This document shows, one piece after another, positions 26,996 to 40,600 of a stretch of 64,000 bases of DNA. Below the pieces are notes generated by a model. That model was not told the origin of the DNA, searched no databases, and saw only the letters and a program-made list of their open reading frames with translations. Numbering within the stretch: the first letter of the stretch is position 1; each line of letters begins with the position of its first letter. The position numbers and the translations under genes were made by a program. This stretch comes from Amblyornis subalaris (Eukaryota > Chordata > Aves > Passeriformes > Ptilonorhynchidae): positions 1,860,001 to 1,924,000 of the forward strand of contig JACAXG010000054.1 of NCBI GenBank assembly GCA_018881555.1. Direction: 5' to 3'.

Positions 26996-29900
26996 GGGCC
27001 TGCAGAGAGCTCAATGACATGTGTCCTTTAAAAAGGTCCAATTAATTTTTCAAATGCCTGTCAGTTAAACTAAAAAAATAAAAAACTCAAACCCAACAAA
27101 GAACAGATACAGTTAGACATTTTTTACTTCATGTCTTTATAAAAAAAAAAAAGTATGAAAAATCTTACTTCTCCTGGGTTATTAAAAAATCCACTAAATG
27201 TGGCTTCAAATTAAAATTGTGGATCTTAGCTCAAAATTGTGAATACATCTGTAGAAGTACAATTGCATATTTATAGATTTTATATTTGCATCCTTATATA
27301 ACAAATATATTTGCACCGCTACATTAAGTCAATATTATTTTAAACACTTCTAGTGTTACTGCTTTTAGAATTGTCAAATACTGTACACAGAAAAAGATTA
27401 TCCCTAATATTTGCTCAAATTGCTTAATTAACTTGCTTTAACTGAGAATGTATCCCTTCAGGCATCAGCTTTCCTCAGATATTACAAGAAGTACCTTTTT
27501 TGGAGGGTATTTTCAGTGAGTTTTTAGAGCAAACATTAGTGGGTATTTCCCTGACAGCAAATTTCAGAATTTTCCCGCAGAGGGACTCCGTGTGCAGAGA
27601 CCTGCCCACCACCAGTAACACTTTGATAAACAGCAGAGAGCTCCAGGACAAATCTCTGTCCTACTGCAGAGCAAGCGGTGACAAACCTTTTCAAATTGGC
27701 ACTCCNTAACTACTAGATGTGAACTGACATCCTCAGTTTACATCTTAGACAGAGTAAAACAATTGTTCTTAATCAGCAACTGTAATGACAGCAAGTACTG
27801 ACAAGGTCTATTCCAGAAAACACGTTTTTAGAAAACATTACTTGACCACAGATCCCACTAGAAACTGTTATCGTGAAAATAACTTCTTCAGAGAAAAGTG
27901 TTTGCATCTACACACTGTAAACTGTAACATAACTTTAAGTTTTGAATTAATTAATAGAGGATTTTTATACTTTTAGCCCTGCTTATTGCTTGGCTTCTCA
28001 GCTACTTTTCTGAAGCATAACGTGAAAGTTTGCATGAGTGTAGGAGGGAAATAAAATCTGGTGGAAGACTAGTCTGTCACAGCTCGATAAAAATAAAAAC
28101 ACCCTGGCACACAAGAGATAATTATCAAGCATCACCCCTGTGAACAAAGGATGCAAGAGAAGAGCAAAAGCAACTCCTACCACCCAGCAGCCCTCTTTAC
28201 TGTGTAACAATACTCCCTGTGGCTACCGACATCAGCAGAAAAATGCACATAGTAACTGTGCTGAGGAGCACACACAGCGAGAGTCCTACAACTTTCAAGC
28301 ACTGTCATTAGAAAAGGGAAGGAAAGAAAAGAAGTCTCCTGAAGGCCTTTCCTGGAAAGATGAAGGCTTTCCTGAATGGTTCACTGACAGTTATTCACTG
28401 ATGGGGAGATTCAGTAAATCACAAATTGTTGGCAGGCGGAAAATAATAAAAGTACAAATTTCCTGCAAAGACGTAGTAGCAATCACACTTAATGACGCTA
28501 ATTAAAAAAAGACCCCTACAAGCTTGGCTAGTAAGACTCTTAAGAAGATACTCTATGTCAACCTTTCCATCAATATAAAACTATTTGTGGCAGATATAAA
28601 ATATATGTACTCTAGGAAAAATACAATATAAACATAGTTGAACTAAGTAACATAAAGAAATAAAATTGTTGTTCATTTTCCTACATCATCAACTTAATTT
28701 CTGTTTCTGCAGGTACTGCCTGCCTGTTTAATATACCAGTGGCTATTGGTATGCAGGTGATGTTCAACAGAAGAGAGAAGGCTGGTACTGCGAACCTTGG
28801 GTTCAGTTCCACATGTTACAAGTTAACATCTGAATGAGACTGTGCTGCTTTTTTAAACTAGCCCAAAGGGTTTGTTGTTTCTCCTTCCACTCTCATTTAT
28901 GGCTCCTCTCAGCTTACCCTTCCTTTCAACTCCACTGCATCATTGCTCCAAGCCAGTCGGTCCCAAACTTCTGCCCTTATGCCAACACAAATCTTCATCA
29001 GGTTCTTTTGTGAGCAAAGATAGTTTACTAAAATGTATGAAAATGACACCATTTTGTTGACTTCTCTTTCTGTCTCTCTAACAAACCAAACATGCACTTA
29101 GAAAGGATATTGGCACAAGGCAAGAGAGAAAGAAGCACATACAGAACTAGAGGGAGAGGGAGCTTTGGACAGTGGGAGGAGACCTCCGTTTCAGCAGCTG
29201 TCAGTAAGGTTTTCATTCAGACTANAGGCTCTTGTGAAACCATGTTCTAACCTTGACCTCTTTCAATTTAAAGATGGCAACAGAATACTCATATATAGAC
29301 AGATTAAAAGCAGACCAAGACTCTGGGCTAGAAGAACAAAAATAGTTTATAACTCACTTTTTAAATGACAAATTTCCAGTTTAAAGAAAGCAGCCAAAGA
29401 CATGCATGAAGAGCAACAGAGAGAGGAAGATGTAAAGATGGGCAAAATGTGAGGGCACAGCAAGAACCTTGGAGGCTGCTGCCTGACAAAGAATATATAA
29501 ACAGGACAAAGAGAACGATCAGAGTGAAATAATTTCAGTGTTGCAGGGTTTGGAGGGTTCCTTTTTACTTGTTTTTTCACAAGCATGCTGCTAAGCACAC
29601 AAAAGGTGCAGTGTAATTTGAGTATAGATTAGTCCAAGTAATGTTACATGAAATTCCTAACAAGATTAGCTAAGGAAGTTCTGCATTAGTTTCCTACATC
29701 TGCCTCATTCTTTTGTCCAGCCTTTAAAATTCCTATCGAATTTTTAAAGTAATATTAAGGAACACACAAACTAATTTCAATAGNTTTTGAAATTTACTTT
29801 TAAAAAATGAATTTATTTTATTATTATTTTTGTGTTTTGAACATTCTTTCTAAATCATACACTACCCCATTTCAGAATGGTCAAGCAGTTTCAAAAACTT

Positions 29901-30639
29901 ATTTGATAAAATACAAGACAGAAATCACTCTTCTAATAATTTGCTTCATTTCAAATCCAGGAAATTTGGAATGCTGAAAATATGTGAAAACTATGGAAAA
30001 CAGAACAGCTGACAAAAGGCAGAAGGACAACAGGAACAGAAGCAAAAGCCAGAATATTATCTCCTTCTCTTCTTAATAATCTAAAATATTATACCCAAAC
30101 CAGAAAGGCATATTTATTGAATGGTTTCAGACAAGAGGCATTTAAACATGCCATTTAACCTTGTTTAAATGCTTGACTAGTTTATTCTCTATTTTATAGT
30201 ACTGGATACATCTTACTTTTTTCTCTATCTGCTATATTTCTTCAGGCTAACTCCNCTTAAAGTTAATTCTAATTGAAAATAATTTTTAAGTGGAAACACA
30301 TATAGACTAATAGTAATTCTAGTATGTAACTAAGTGTCCTAGCCTCTACCAACACTTAGAAATTATTAATTAAAAAAAGGATTATATGATGAAATCACAC
30401 AGATTACTGAACCAGTATGATCCTTATACCTAATAAATTAAGTACTTTAGAGGTTCTCTCCAACCTAGTACAAAATAAAATTAGCTTAACATTACCCTAA
30501 ACAGCAAAAGCTCAACAACTGGTCTTCAAAGTTTCATGCAGGAACNAGATGAAGTTTGGTCTTTAAAGCCACTGTTCAAACCCATGAGCAATTAATTACC
30601 AAGAATGAGAGACTGCAGGGGCCTCTCTTCTCTGTTCAA

Positions 30640-30735
30640 ACCTGCAAGTGTTCAATGGAACTCCTCGCAGCAGTGACTCCATTAAACTGTAAAGCACTAC
30701 CACTGAAATCAGATTTACACTGGCTAGATTTGGAT
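30640..30735. repeat. Possible ancient amniote interspersed repeat
   Basis: TTCAATGGAACTCCTC and GAAATCAGATTTACACTGG resemble phrases common in old repeats of turtle and crocodile genomes (TCAATGGA..., GATTTACACC...). I cannot name the family. The evidence is my recollection of the pattern only. Confidence 0.25.
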
Positions 30736-32125
30736 GTAGGAATTTAGCTGAAGCAAAGCAAGCAGTGTTGATTACGACATTGTTGAAGATAACCGCAAAC
30801 TNTCTCCTACAAGTAAAGATCTTAAGGGTTTAACGCAGCAACAATCAAAGTTAACAGCCGTGCGTGACCTCCCGATTTTTATTGCTACATGAATTAACTC
30901 TAATGATCTGCTGTCAAACTTCAAAGCTGGGATAGACAAAATGCATAATGCAAAATGAACCTGTCTGCAAAACAGAAGTGTTACNGAAGCTCCTGCAAGG
31001 GCAATTAAATTTTACTTTGTTATAGAGATAAGGAACGTCTTTGTTTTACAAAACACAATTTTAAAAATTTTGATTACATCAACTGTTGGCAAGAAATTTC
31101 CAAGCAAGATAGTAAGAAAACTGGGAATATCTATCAAACTGGTAGATACATCAAGTGCCTGACTCTTAGCAAATAATTGGTTTCTTTATGAAAGGTCAAT
31201 GCAAGTATGACATATCCTCAAAAGACAAACTCAGAAAAGGCCTGGCTTCCAACAGTGCAGCAAGTCGAAGNCTTGCTTAACAGCTGCTTCTGTTCCCTGA
31301 CTAATTACTTACTTGAAAAACTAAAAATATATTTGTACTTAAATTTTCCAGTTTTGCATACAGTGCAAGGTCTGGTTTTCATAGTATAACACTACCAATT
31401 AATGAATGCCACTAAATACATAGGCTCACAATTTCTTTTAAACAGCTCATATAGAACACTTTCTTTCCTGTTGTGCTCCATATTGCTTCCTTATTATTTC
31501 CTGTTAACGTGATTTTATAACTAAACCATCAGGTTAATCCTGAGTACTAATGAACAGAAATGAAAACTGGGACAAAACAAGCGGAAATGCCTTACGCCAA
31601 AAGCAAGTCCCTAAAGGAGTGTGACCTTCCAGATGATTTTTCACAGGATTCTCTGGAAATTGAAGNACACAGAAGCAAGCTGCTGCCAGTCAGTGGACTC
31701 TGAGCTTTCAATAAGCCATAGTTTGTTTTCATCCTCCCCAATCCATAAGGTCTAAAGGCTAGATGTAAAGCCTAGCTCTTGCTAAAGGGCAAAGGCCTGT
31801 CAATGCAATCCCTACCCCTGGCCACACTCTACTGTCACTTCCCCTNTATAGCACAAATGAGCTGGCTAACGCTGAGTTAAAACACAGGAATTCTTCTCCC
31901 CCATCAAACAAAAAACTCCCCAAAATGCTTATTTTCTGTTTGATCAATTTCCTAAAGAATTTCATTCACTGTACAATTGTACAGTGTAATGAGTGTTAGA
32001 GAACAGGTAGGAAGACACAGAAGGCAGGATGAAGTTCAGCTGTGATTTCTAGATCCACTCAGATGCTATGTGGAAATCCCATCCATACTCATATGATCTT
32101 AGGAATAGTGGATCCAGTTTCTTAT

Positions 32126-32215
32126 TGTCATGGTTTAACCTGGCAGATATCTAAACACCACACAGCTGCTCATTTACCCCAGATTTTTTTTTTTTTACTC
32201 CTTTTCCCCTGCAAC
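32126..32215. mobile_element. Remnant of an avian LTR end
   Basis: It starts TGTCATGGTTTAACCTGGCA, continues through ACTAAGCACCACGCAGC-like sequence (here CTAAACACCACACAGCTGCTC), then a T/C-rich tract with 12 consecutive Ts at 32185-32196. This is the start of an LTR that I recall as widespread in neoavian birds (TGTCATGGTTTAACCC..., CACCACGCAGCCGCTC). Only the terminal part is recognisable and the far end is lost or too diverged. If right, it supports a neoavian rather than a galliform source. Confidence 0.5.
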
Positions 32216-34639
32216 TCTCCATATCACAAGTCTTGTGTATAAAACACATAAANGAACTTTCATCTAAAATACAGGGAAAAAAAATATTTACATCTTCTCA
32301 GTGAAGCCAACTATAATAAAAACCTTTGCACGTTAACTGAAAAGCAGATACAGCACTTCCTAGGGCTTCTTTATTTATAAAAATGGAGAAGCAACAATCC
32401 TGCCCACACTATATATCAAAAGTATATATCACATTGTTATAAATAAAGCAACTGGAAACATAAAGCAAAATAATGGTTGGGATAAAACCCAAGAGAGCTT
32501 AACCTCCTCTTCCNCAAAAGAAGCAGAGTTGAACAATTCAGCGACTTGATCATGCAAAGACCCGAGGCTTGTTTGTAGTAACTTCACAGCCATGGCTCTC
32601 CACAAGCACTGTAGGAGTTTTACCTGAAATGGCATCCTTTGCTTTCTCCTACTGCCTCCTCACAGTATCATGTGAATTCTCTTATCCCACACTAAGCATT
32701 CATTGGAGAGGCAGACTGGCATACTGCAGGCTACTTCAGATTAAAAAAAACCCCAACAACTAATTGGCACTCATGATTCCAAAGCAGTGCCAGATCTCCG
32801 TATCTAAAAATGGGTCAGTTTAAATATATCAACTTGCAAGACCAGCTTGAGGCAAATAATTTATTTCATAGAAAAANTAAAGCACACAGTGCTTCATCTA
32901 CACAGAAAGCATCACCACTACAAATATTTGGATTAGCAATATAATTGAAACAGCTAAGAATAGCCTTTTACTGTTTTGCATTAGAACTGAGATTAGGGTG
33001 CAAGTCACAGAGGTCCAGGCATGACAAGTTTAAGAAATACCCTACAGTGAAAGATTGCTTCTGAATCACCAGAGTTTAGCAATGTCATACCATTTAATTA
33101 CCTTCAGGGATATGTGCAGAAAAGATTGTACTGAGTAATGAAACATTTTTGTCTGAGTATTTCCTTTTTTAAGGAAGACATTTTAAATGCTCTTTCTAGA
33201 CTTTTATGTTAAATACTTATCAAACCTAGATGAGCACATTCAAATTGAAAATCAGTGGCTTTATCACATTATGCTTTCCTCTGTACTTCCAAAAACACAT
33301 NATGCACAGGCACTTTCCTCTTGAGAAAGGCCACTGACTGAAATTATTAATTCCATATTCTCTTCCTGAACACTTGTATAGTTTATCAAAAGTTACTTCT
33401 ACCATACATGAATTCTGTGATTTAAATCAACTTTTTAAATCGGCATTTTTCTCTTAAGCCAACTACATCAAGAAATATGTATTACTGAAAAATACAATGA
33501 AAGCTACCACAGAAGCGTTACTTCAAAAATGAAAAAAGGATGAAAATCCTCCCCGTTTGGCTAAAGATTGAGGGTATGACAGAAGGTTCTGTACCAAGCT
33601 CTACAGTAGAAAAAGTTCCACATCTAAAATAATTATGTTCTTCACACAAATGNCAGTCACTTCAGAACTACGGTTACTTTACAGTTATCTGCTGTACAGT
33701 AACTAAATATTTTGACTGCTAATGCATAAACAAGACCTGAATGTAAGATGAACAAAGAAATACCCAATTTTTATAGTTTCTTAAAAATATTTTATTTAAC
33801 ATTCCCACTCGGTTGTAATATTTTATCATATGCAAATTTCCCTTTCTACTATTTCATTAAGATTTTCAAGCCTTTTCCCAACTAATATGCAGTTTTGTCC
33901 AGTAATTACCACAACCCCTAATTTTAATATAAATTGAAATGGATTTCAGGTAGGGGAAATTAACAAACATAGGGTGTTTCTGCTATCCTTCTTTGAAAGT
34001 ATAATTTACTTCTTCAATTTAACATCTGTCTATTTTTGTCAGACCGCCAAAACATGTAAAAATTGTCACAAGAAGCTAAAGCAAAGGTCTCTATTACATC
34101 CACTGTAACTGTAAATTTCAAATTTTTTTCTTCTAACATTTCAATTATGCAACTTGTTAGCACCTCTATATGACATGATCCCCAGCCCCACCGAAAGAAT
34201 ACTTTTTTTGCCAATATTTATAGAGACATCTAGTAGACAACTTTGCCAGTGGAATGACATGAACTCTCCCCCTAAGGCAAACCAGCCACGAAAATCAGAG
34301 AAAAGCTCAGTTACTTCACTGTTCCCAGAATATACTCCCAGGAATTGCAACACAAGATTTATTCTCCATCTTTCCATTGTCGAACATGTTCTGCTGTCCA
34401 CCTTCCAGTTTCAGATGCTGACATAAAAACAATTCTCCCAGACATTCTCAACCATGCAAATACCACACCAACTCTTGGTCTTCACTTTGGCACTTTTACA
34501 CAAACAGGAAACCAGCAGGGCACAAAGCTAAACAGAAAAGGAAATCTTTTGAATACCCAACACGATTGCACAGAAGCTAAAATAAAACAAAGATTGCAAC
34601 TGACTGTACAAAATGACATCACGCTACAGCCTGTATCTC

Positions 34640-34925
34640 TGTAGTGCACCATCTCTAATGTACATCAGTGGTGTGCAACCTATTTCACTGAGTCCTTCAA
34701 GCTCCACCTTTTGCTCTGGTGTTTTCTGTCTTCAACCAGGTTTGCTGCTCTCTTTGGCCAGTTCCTCCCAAGTTCCTTGGGCTCTCTCCTGGCTGGACTC
34801 TGGTCACCAGATGACAGAGCCTGCCCAGGCCCTTCTGCCAGCTCCATACGCCCATGCTCCTCATGCTACAGTACCAGAGGGGAGCTGCAGCCTTTACAAC
34901 ACCCCACCAGTGTCCCAATTTATCT
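34640..34925. other. Locally GC-richer patch of unknown origin
   Basis: Within AT-rich surroundings this stretch is clearly richer in C and G (CCTCCCAAGTTCCTTGGGC, CCTGCCCAGGCCCTTCTGCC). Open frames run on both strands mainly because stop codons are rarer at this composition. It has few CpGs, so it is not a CpG island. It could be an old insertion or a regulatory element; I do not recognise it. Confidence 0.4.
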
Positions 34926-36178
34926 GAGGATATTGGCAACTGAACTTAAAGAGAAGCTGCTACCCTGAATTAATCAGTGGCTTCATACACAGCAACACAA
35001 ACAGACCACGAGGAAGATCCGGAGTTTGGTAATGTTCTGCAGCCTTCTTCTAACCTTTCTTCTTATTACATCCATTCTCCATTGAAAAGCTTGCCATTCA
35101 GGTTTGCAGAATATACTACAGCCAAAGAGATGAGCTACACGTAACTAAGAAGCATATTGATTACTTCACTTCAAACAGCTGCACTAAGTGAAAGGATAAA
35201 TGTCCAATGTGTTGCTCCTCCTTCCTTTCTGTGTCCCTTACATGACAACAATATTCAGGAGTTGTCAGGTTTTTGTCTAATTTCTGAATAGTTTTTCTAT
35301 AGAAAGGTGCAATATAAAGGGAATTTACAGGATTTTCTGTCTGCAAGTGTTCGAAAAGGAGAGACCTTGGCGCATCTTGCTCCTAGTTATAAACATTATG
35401 CTAACGCTCCTAGCGAATAAGTGACACAGCAAAGTGTACATGCAACACTGCAGCAGAGTAAGCCATTTCTATTTACAAATAAAGGACAGACTAGGAGTAC
35501 AAGCTTCTGTTTCTTCACAGGTATACAAAACCCCTTTTTACTAGACCACTTCCATTCTTTTCTCATATTTGATGCTTTGTCAGATACATTTCTATTCTGT
35601 CCATGAAGTCAAAGCTTACAAGGATACAGAAGATTCTAATGAGATTTTGCTGAAAGGATGAAAAAAGGACCGAAGACTACACGACTTATAAACCCCAGAC
35701 ATTATCCTAACCCACACTCTAATCTCAAATTTATGTTAATTAAAATGCTAAACAATACATTTTTATCCTGAATTGCAATACAACATTAATATCCTCTATG
35801 TCCCAAATACATACTAACAACCCTGCTTAAAACATGCAGAAAATACTAGGGCTGGAGGGGAGCAGAAGTAAACATGCAAGAGCTAAGAGTGCAGTTACTC
35901 TATTCAGAAAAAGCTACAAACCTTAAAATAGCAAGCAGCATGGCAAATACCAACTTGCCAGTACAGCTGTACTCACTCCCCCAAAAGATTTTTAATCCAA
36001 CTATTCTTGAATTAAAATTCATAGCCATGAATGCACACGAGCCCTGGTGTCCGACTCCTCACAGACACTGAGAAACACTAAGATAAGAGCTCTCTGCAGT
36101 TTTTCAGTCTGTTAGAACAGTGAAGAGCCATTAAAATGTAACAGTCCACATCTGCCAACCGGAACGACTGCCAGGCTT

Positions 36179-36219
36179 GTGTTTCAGGCTCATGCACTCG
36201 TGTTTCAGGCTCATGCACT
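36179..36219. repeat. Tandem duplication, 21-bp period, two copies
   Basis: Two identical 20-bp blocks starting GTGTTTCAGG and ending CATGCACT lie at 36179-36198 and 36200-36219, one base apart. Their identity suggests a recent event. Confidence 0.9.
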
Positions 36220-37263
36220 ACAGAGGGTATGATCAGCTCACTGTAAGCATCCTCAGGACAACATAAATCTCCCTCTTTGAACATCAACACACTCTGCTGC
36301 TTCTCAACAGCAGTGATAATTATTCATAGCATCTTCGGCTGCATTTTGTTCTGTAACCTAAAAAAATGTAAACACTTATTCTGAAAGCCTATCCTACAGT
36401 AGGGTAAGGTCCCAGGAAAAAACCAGCATTTAGGAACATGATTAACACTGATTGTGCCTAGTGCCAATATGAATCCAATTTTTGAGAGAGTTTTCTTAAT
36501 TCATACTCTCTTAACCACTTCTCTCTTGCTTCTGGAAACATACATACAACCAACAAAAATAATTAAAACANCTGTAGGCACACTGTCCTGGTCAAAAACC
36601 TCTCAAGGTACTTCTCATATGGTACCAAAGAGCTAAACTAAACCTTAAATCTCTATGCCATGGAAATCAGCAAGAGTAAGTGAAGTGCAGACAAAGGCCC
36701 TGGTAGCATTACTGGCCCAAGGTAGTCTATTAGAGTCAAACTGGTACAGGAAGGTGTCTAGACTACGAAATAAGTACTGAAAACATTTTGGAGATACATG
36801 GCATAAACCTCCCAGTTGTTAATGTGCTACACTACAACCCTCCAGGGCAATCATATCTATTTTGTATATGACATTATAATATTCATACTACAATTAGCTG
36901 AAACTATATATGCTTTCAAAACAAGAAAGCAACATTCCTTATTTTTTGTAACTACTCTGCACTCAGATGCTTGTAGCTTAGCCAACCCTCTGCAGCTGCT
37001 TCGACACCATGCCAATGCCTTCACTTCCTCAGCTTTTCTATGCTGGAAAGAATCTCTGGAGACCCAAAGAGTATTGCACAAACAATACTGTATCCTCCAA
37101 CTATTGCTAAATGCAAAATCCATCTTTGCTTCTTTTGTTTCTTTTGAAGGACAGTGAATGTGTGCACTGGACTTCATTTTTGGTTGATGAAATAATATTT
37201 TATTTTCTTTCAAAAAAGAGACAGATCAACCTAAGTGAGGCCCATTACAGTAGAAGTCAGAAA

Positions 37264-37380
37264 CAGTTCAGTGGATAGGACAGGAGACCAGGAATTGATA
37301 CAGGTGGCTTCCTGCATCCATCAGCATTCTGTTGCGTGACCTTGGGCAAAGGCAATTCACCACTCTATTATCTGTCTTCT
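37264..37380 (+). mobile_element. MIR-like (CORE-SINE) fossil
   Basis: The order of blocks matches MIR-type tRNA-derived SINEs: CAGTGGATAGGACAGGAGAC, a box-B-like GGAATTGATAC, then GTTGCGTGACCTTGGGCAAA followed by GGCAATTCACC and TCTGTCTTC. The GTGACCTTGGGCAA word is the conserved MIR core. The copy is diverged and truncated, with no tail visible. MIR fossils predate the bird-mammal split, so presence in a bird is expected but rarely this clear. Confidence 0.6.
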
Positions 37381-37609
37381 TTTTTGGAGCACACACCTAT
37401 CCAGGACACATTCAAGACATGTATGACTCTAAAAATTCCCCTGGTTATTTATTTTTATTGGGAGACTTTTTGCAGCCCGTGAACACTGATGATGGACTAC
37501 CACACAAAAACACTGTCTAAGCAGCAAGCAAATCAGCTGGAATCTCTAGGTAATACTGAAATACAAATAATTACTAACAGGAAACACTGCTTGGCTTACA
37601 CAATACAAC

Positions 37610-37623
37610 GGGGGGGGGGGGGG
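37610..37623. repeat. G14 homopolymer followed by an N
   Basis: Fourteen consecutive Gs end at an uncalled base and then AAAGGA. Length at such a tract is unreliable in sequencing, so the true run may differ. Confidence 0.85.
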
Positions 37624-40600
37624 NAAAGGAGGACTTAAAATAGTAACTCCATATGTTACTAAGATGATTATTAGTTGTCTCACAAAAAAAGTACTATGGT
37701 TACAAAAAATTAAGTAAATTTATCAAACCAGAAGTGTTACATCTTTTCCTAAAGAGACAAGGTGTTTGTCCTGTATACATTTTAATCTTGCTTTATAAAA
37801 TGATACAATTCAGCTTCAGACAAGAACTCAACCGGTTTACAAAGATATTTAGTAGAACCTGATGCTGATAGATACATCGGCAACAGTTTCTTTCCCAGTA
37901 TAGATAGCACATGTCTATCAACTTTTTAGACAATAACTCTGATGAAATTATTTCCAAGTTCTGGGGACTAAAAAGTTTCTTGAGATACCTGAATTCTCCT
38001 TTTTTCAGTAAAGTGAATGATCTTCAAAAACATGCATGTTCCAAGAAAGTAATGTCATTCAAAAAAAGCCCTAGACTTTCTGAATTTCAGTATCTGAGCC
38101 TTGAAGCAATCAGATATTATCTATTCACTACCGTGAGGAGTAACATACAGACCAAAGTAATTTCCTCCACCACCACCATGCTGAGAGCAACTTTTTNTTG
38201 AGGATGCCAAATGAAGCTTCTCTTCCTCTCAGCCAACCTAGTCATTTCCAATCCTGCCTTGTGCTGACACAAATGTTCCAGGGAGTGAGTGCTAGAGTGA
38301 NAAGTGAGATGGTTAGTTGGTTGTTTTTTAAATTGCTGGGGTTTTCCGTTTAGATTTGTCTGTCTCTTACTGTAGATTGTTAATAAGTAGTTGATCACCA
38401 GCTTTCAAAGATCTGAAATAATCTTCAGTTAAACTGTAAACACAGCTACAAGAGAGAAAAACTTTGAAATANTTTTAGGGAAAAATCAGACACATTCATT
38501 TAATTTGAGGCACAGCATAGGATTGATTCCAATACAGTAAGTTCTATGTACTAACACTGAAGTTTAAAGGAAAGCAACAGACATTCACAAATAATATCAG
38601 TAGGTGTTATTAAGTAATACAGCCCATTACAATTGAGATGACTGATTAAAGAAACAAGCCAAAGCACAAAAAAATCCCAGCCCTCTGAACATTTTACTCT
38701 TGAACTCCACAGAATTTTTCAGACAAAACTTTTTCAAACAGAAATTCCCATTTCACTCAGCCTCTTCAAAAGAGTTATCCAAGTTAAAATAGGTCATCAT
38801 CNGCAGAGATGTGAACTGCATTTACAAAGCAAATTCTACCATTACCATCATAACAATGGAAGTTTGACTTTGCTCCTTTCTTTTCTTGTTGATTTTGTTT
38901 TATAGTAGTTCTGATTCCTAGATAATGAAAAAAATGTTGGTGTTATATGAGAGTTATTGCTATTTAACATAAGATTTGTTTAATTTGCAATTTCCTCTTG
39001 CGTCAAGCAAAAATATTTGCTGCATGAAGATTTAGTAGAACTGAAATCTTCTTGGGATAGAGCAACAGTTAAATTGTTAGCATTGATATATATTCTCCAT
39101 ACTACAACATATCATTACTACTAATACTTCAATAACTATATGACTTCTAGGCTTAAGTAAATTATAAAATAATCCTGATTCCATAGGCAAAAAAATTCAC
39201 ATATTGTCAAACTTCCCTTATTTTTCACTTACTTTCTTTAAATCCTGAATACAGACCTCAGGCATTTTGCACCTTCTACTTGCAAGAAAAGCACATCAGT
39301 CTCTCCAGCACTTACTATTAGAAATCTCTACTTAAGAAACTGGGCAAATCTGTATTTGTTCCCAATGCCTGTATGAGTTGATTGAATCAACTCCAGCAAA
39401 CAGAGAATGAATCACATGAATCTAATCCAAAAGCCAAATGCTCAGTGCCATCTTTAAGATGACACAAACACCTCTAAATTAGGAAAGGATTAACACTGGA
39501 GCAGGACTACAAATGGAGTAAGTACTGAAGCTTACTGACCCATCTGAGCTGGGAAGCACCAAAACAACCTTCCTTGAAAACTAACAGCTTTCCTTAGTTC
39601 ACAGTCCTTTCCTGTGAACAGATCAATCCCCATGGTCAGTACTGAAGAGTCCTGAGTGGTGGTGCCCTTCCACCTACCATGCACATTAGCGGTGAGGTAT
39701 GGATAGCAGCCATAAAAACAGCGCCTCGTGTTCACAGCGAAATTAAGCTTTTACAAGACAGTTGTCCAGGGAAGCAGCCCGATAACGAATTCTAATAAAT
39801 AAAAATGCAAACAATTTTTTTATTCCTAGTTAGGTAACAAGACTATCTCAGTATCTGACAAATATTTCAGTGCTCCACCACTGCAGATTCCAGACAGAGG
39901 ACCATTCCCTCTGCTCAACAGAGAAAAAACTACAGAGACTACACCAGAGAGCCTCTTTATACAGAAGGATGTTGTAAGTCGGCTGTTTCAATTATCTCAA
40001 TCTGGCAGGAAAGAACTATATTCCAGTGTTATAAACCTGTAACAAAAGATAGAGGAATCATTTTTGGGGGGAAAGGCATTTTCAATGCAGCACTGATTGA
40101 ATGCTTCATTTTTGTTCCTTTCAGCACTGCTTCCTTCTCCAACAAAAGCAAATTCTGAGTGACAGAAAAGTACATTTCCCTCTCTGCCCTGCAGCTCACT
40201 CTGTGACTGTGCAATCAATGGAAAAGTCTGAAATGGGAAAAAAGAAACCCACCAAAGCCCAACAGTGCAGTGAATGATGAATGCCATACAAAAGTATATG
40301 TCCTTGTATGGCCTAGAGCTTCAGAAAAGAAAAGCAAGATCCCTAAAGAAATGCAAACATCCAAGAGACAGACAATCCTTAGTTAACAAGGTTTTTCTTT
40401 GAAGTATTTGTAGCAACTATCTGCATACCACTACTACTGTTTTGTTAAGAGATACGATATTGAGTAAATTGGGTCAACACAATGACAATGACCAGCAAGT
40501 GCCATCTTGTTGACAAAGTGTACAAAAATACGCTTCATAAAAATTCTCATCTATTCAGACTTTTGTATGTTATACACATGACACTCAGACTAGATTTGTA

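Larger units (their letters stand above)
24374..32125. other. Intronic block: no gene recognised
   Basis: AT-rich sequence without a recognisable gene. It contains a possible old CR1 piece near 26935-26995 and a possible ancient amniote repeat near 30640-30735. Open frames of 60-123 codons (for example 26354-26725 minus and 28140-28505 plus) show no known domains, no splice context and no similarity I recognise. Confidence 0.6.
32216..37263. other. Intronic block: no gene recognised
   Basis: AT-rich intronic sequence apart from a more GC-rich patch at 34640-34925. It has a 21-bp-period duplication at 36179-36219. Several overlapping 60-118-codon open frames lie around 34150-34970 and 36816-37213 on both strands. 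Their overlap on both strands and lack of any domain argue against coding. Confidence 0.6.

Noticed and set aside
28140..28505. 121-codon open frame, plus strand
   Set aside because: Lysine- and serine-rich chance translation with no domain or conservation evidence.
34613..34968. Cluster of overlapping open frames on both strands in the GC-richer patch
   Set aside because: Stops are rarer simply because of composition; none shows a domain, and three frames cannot all be coding.
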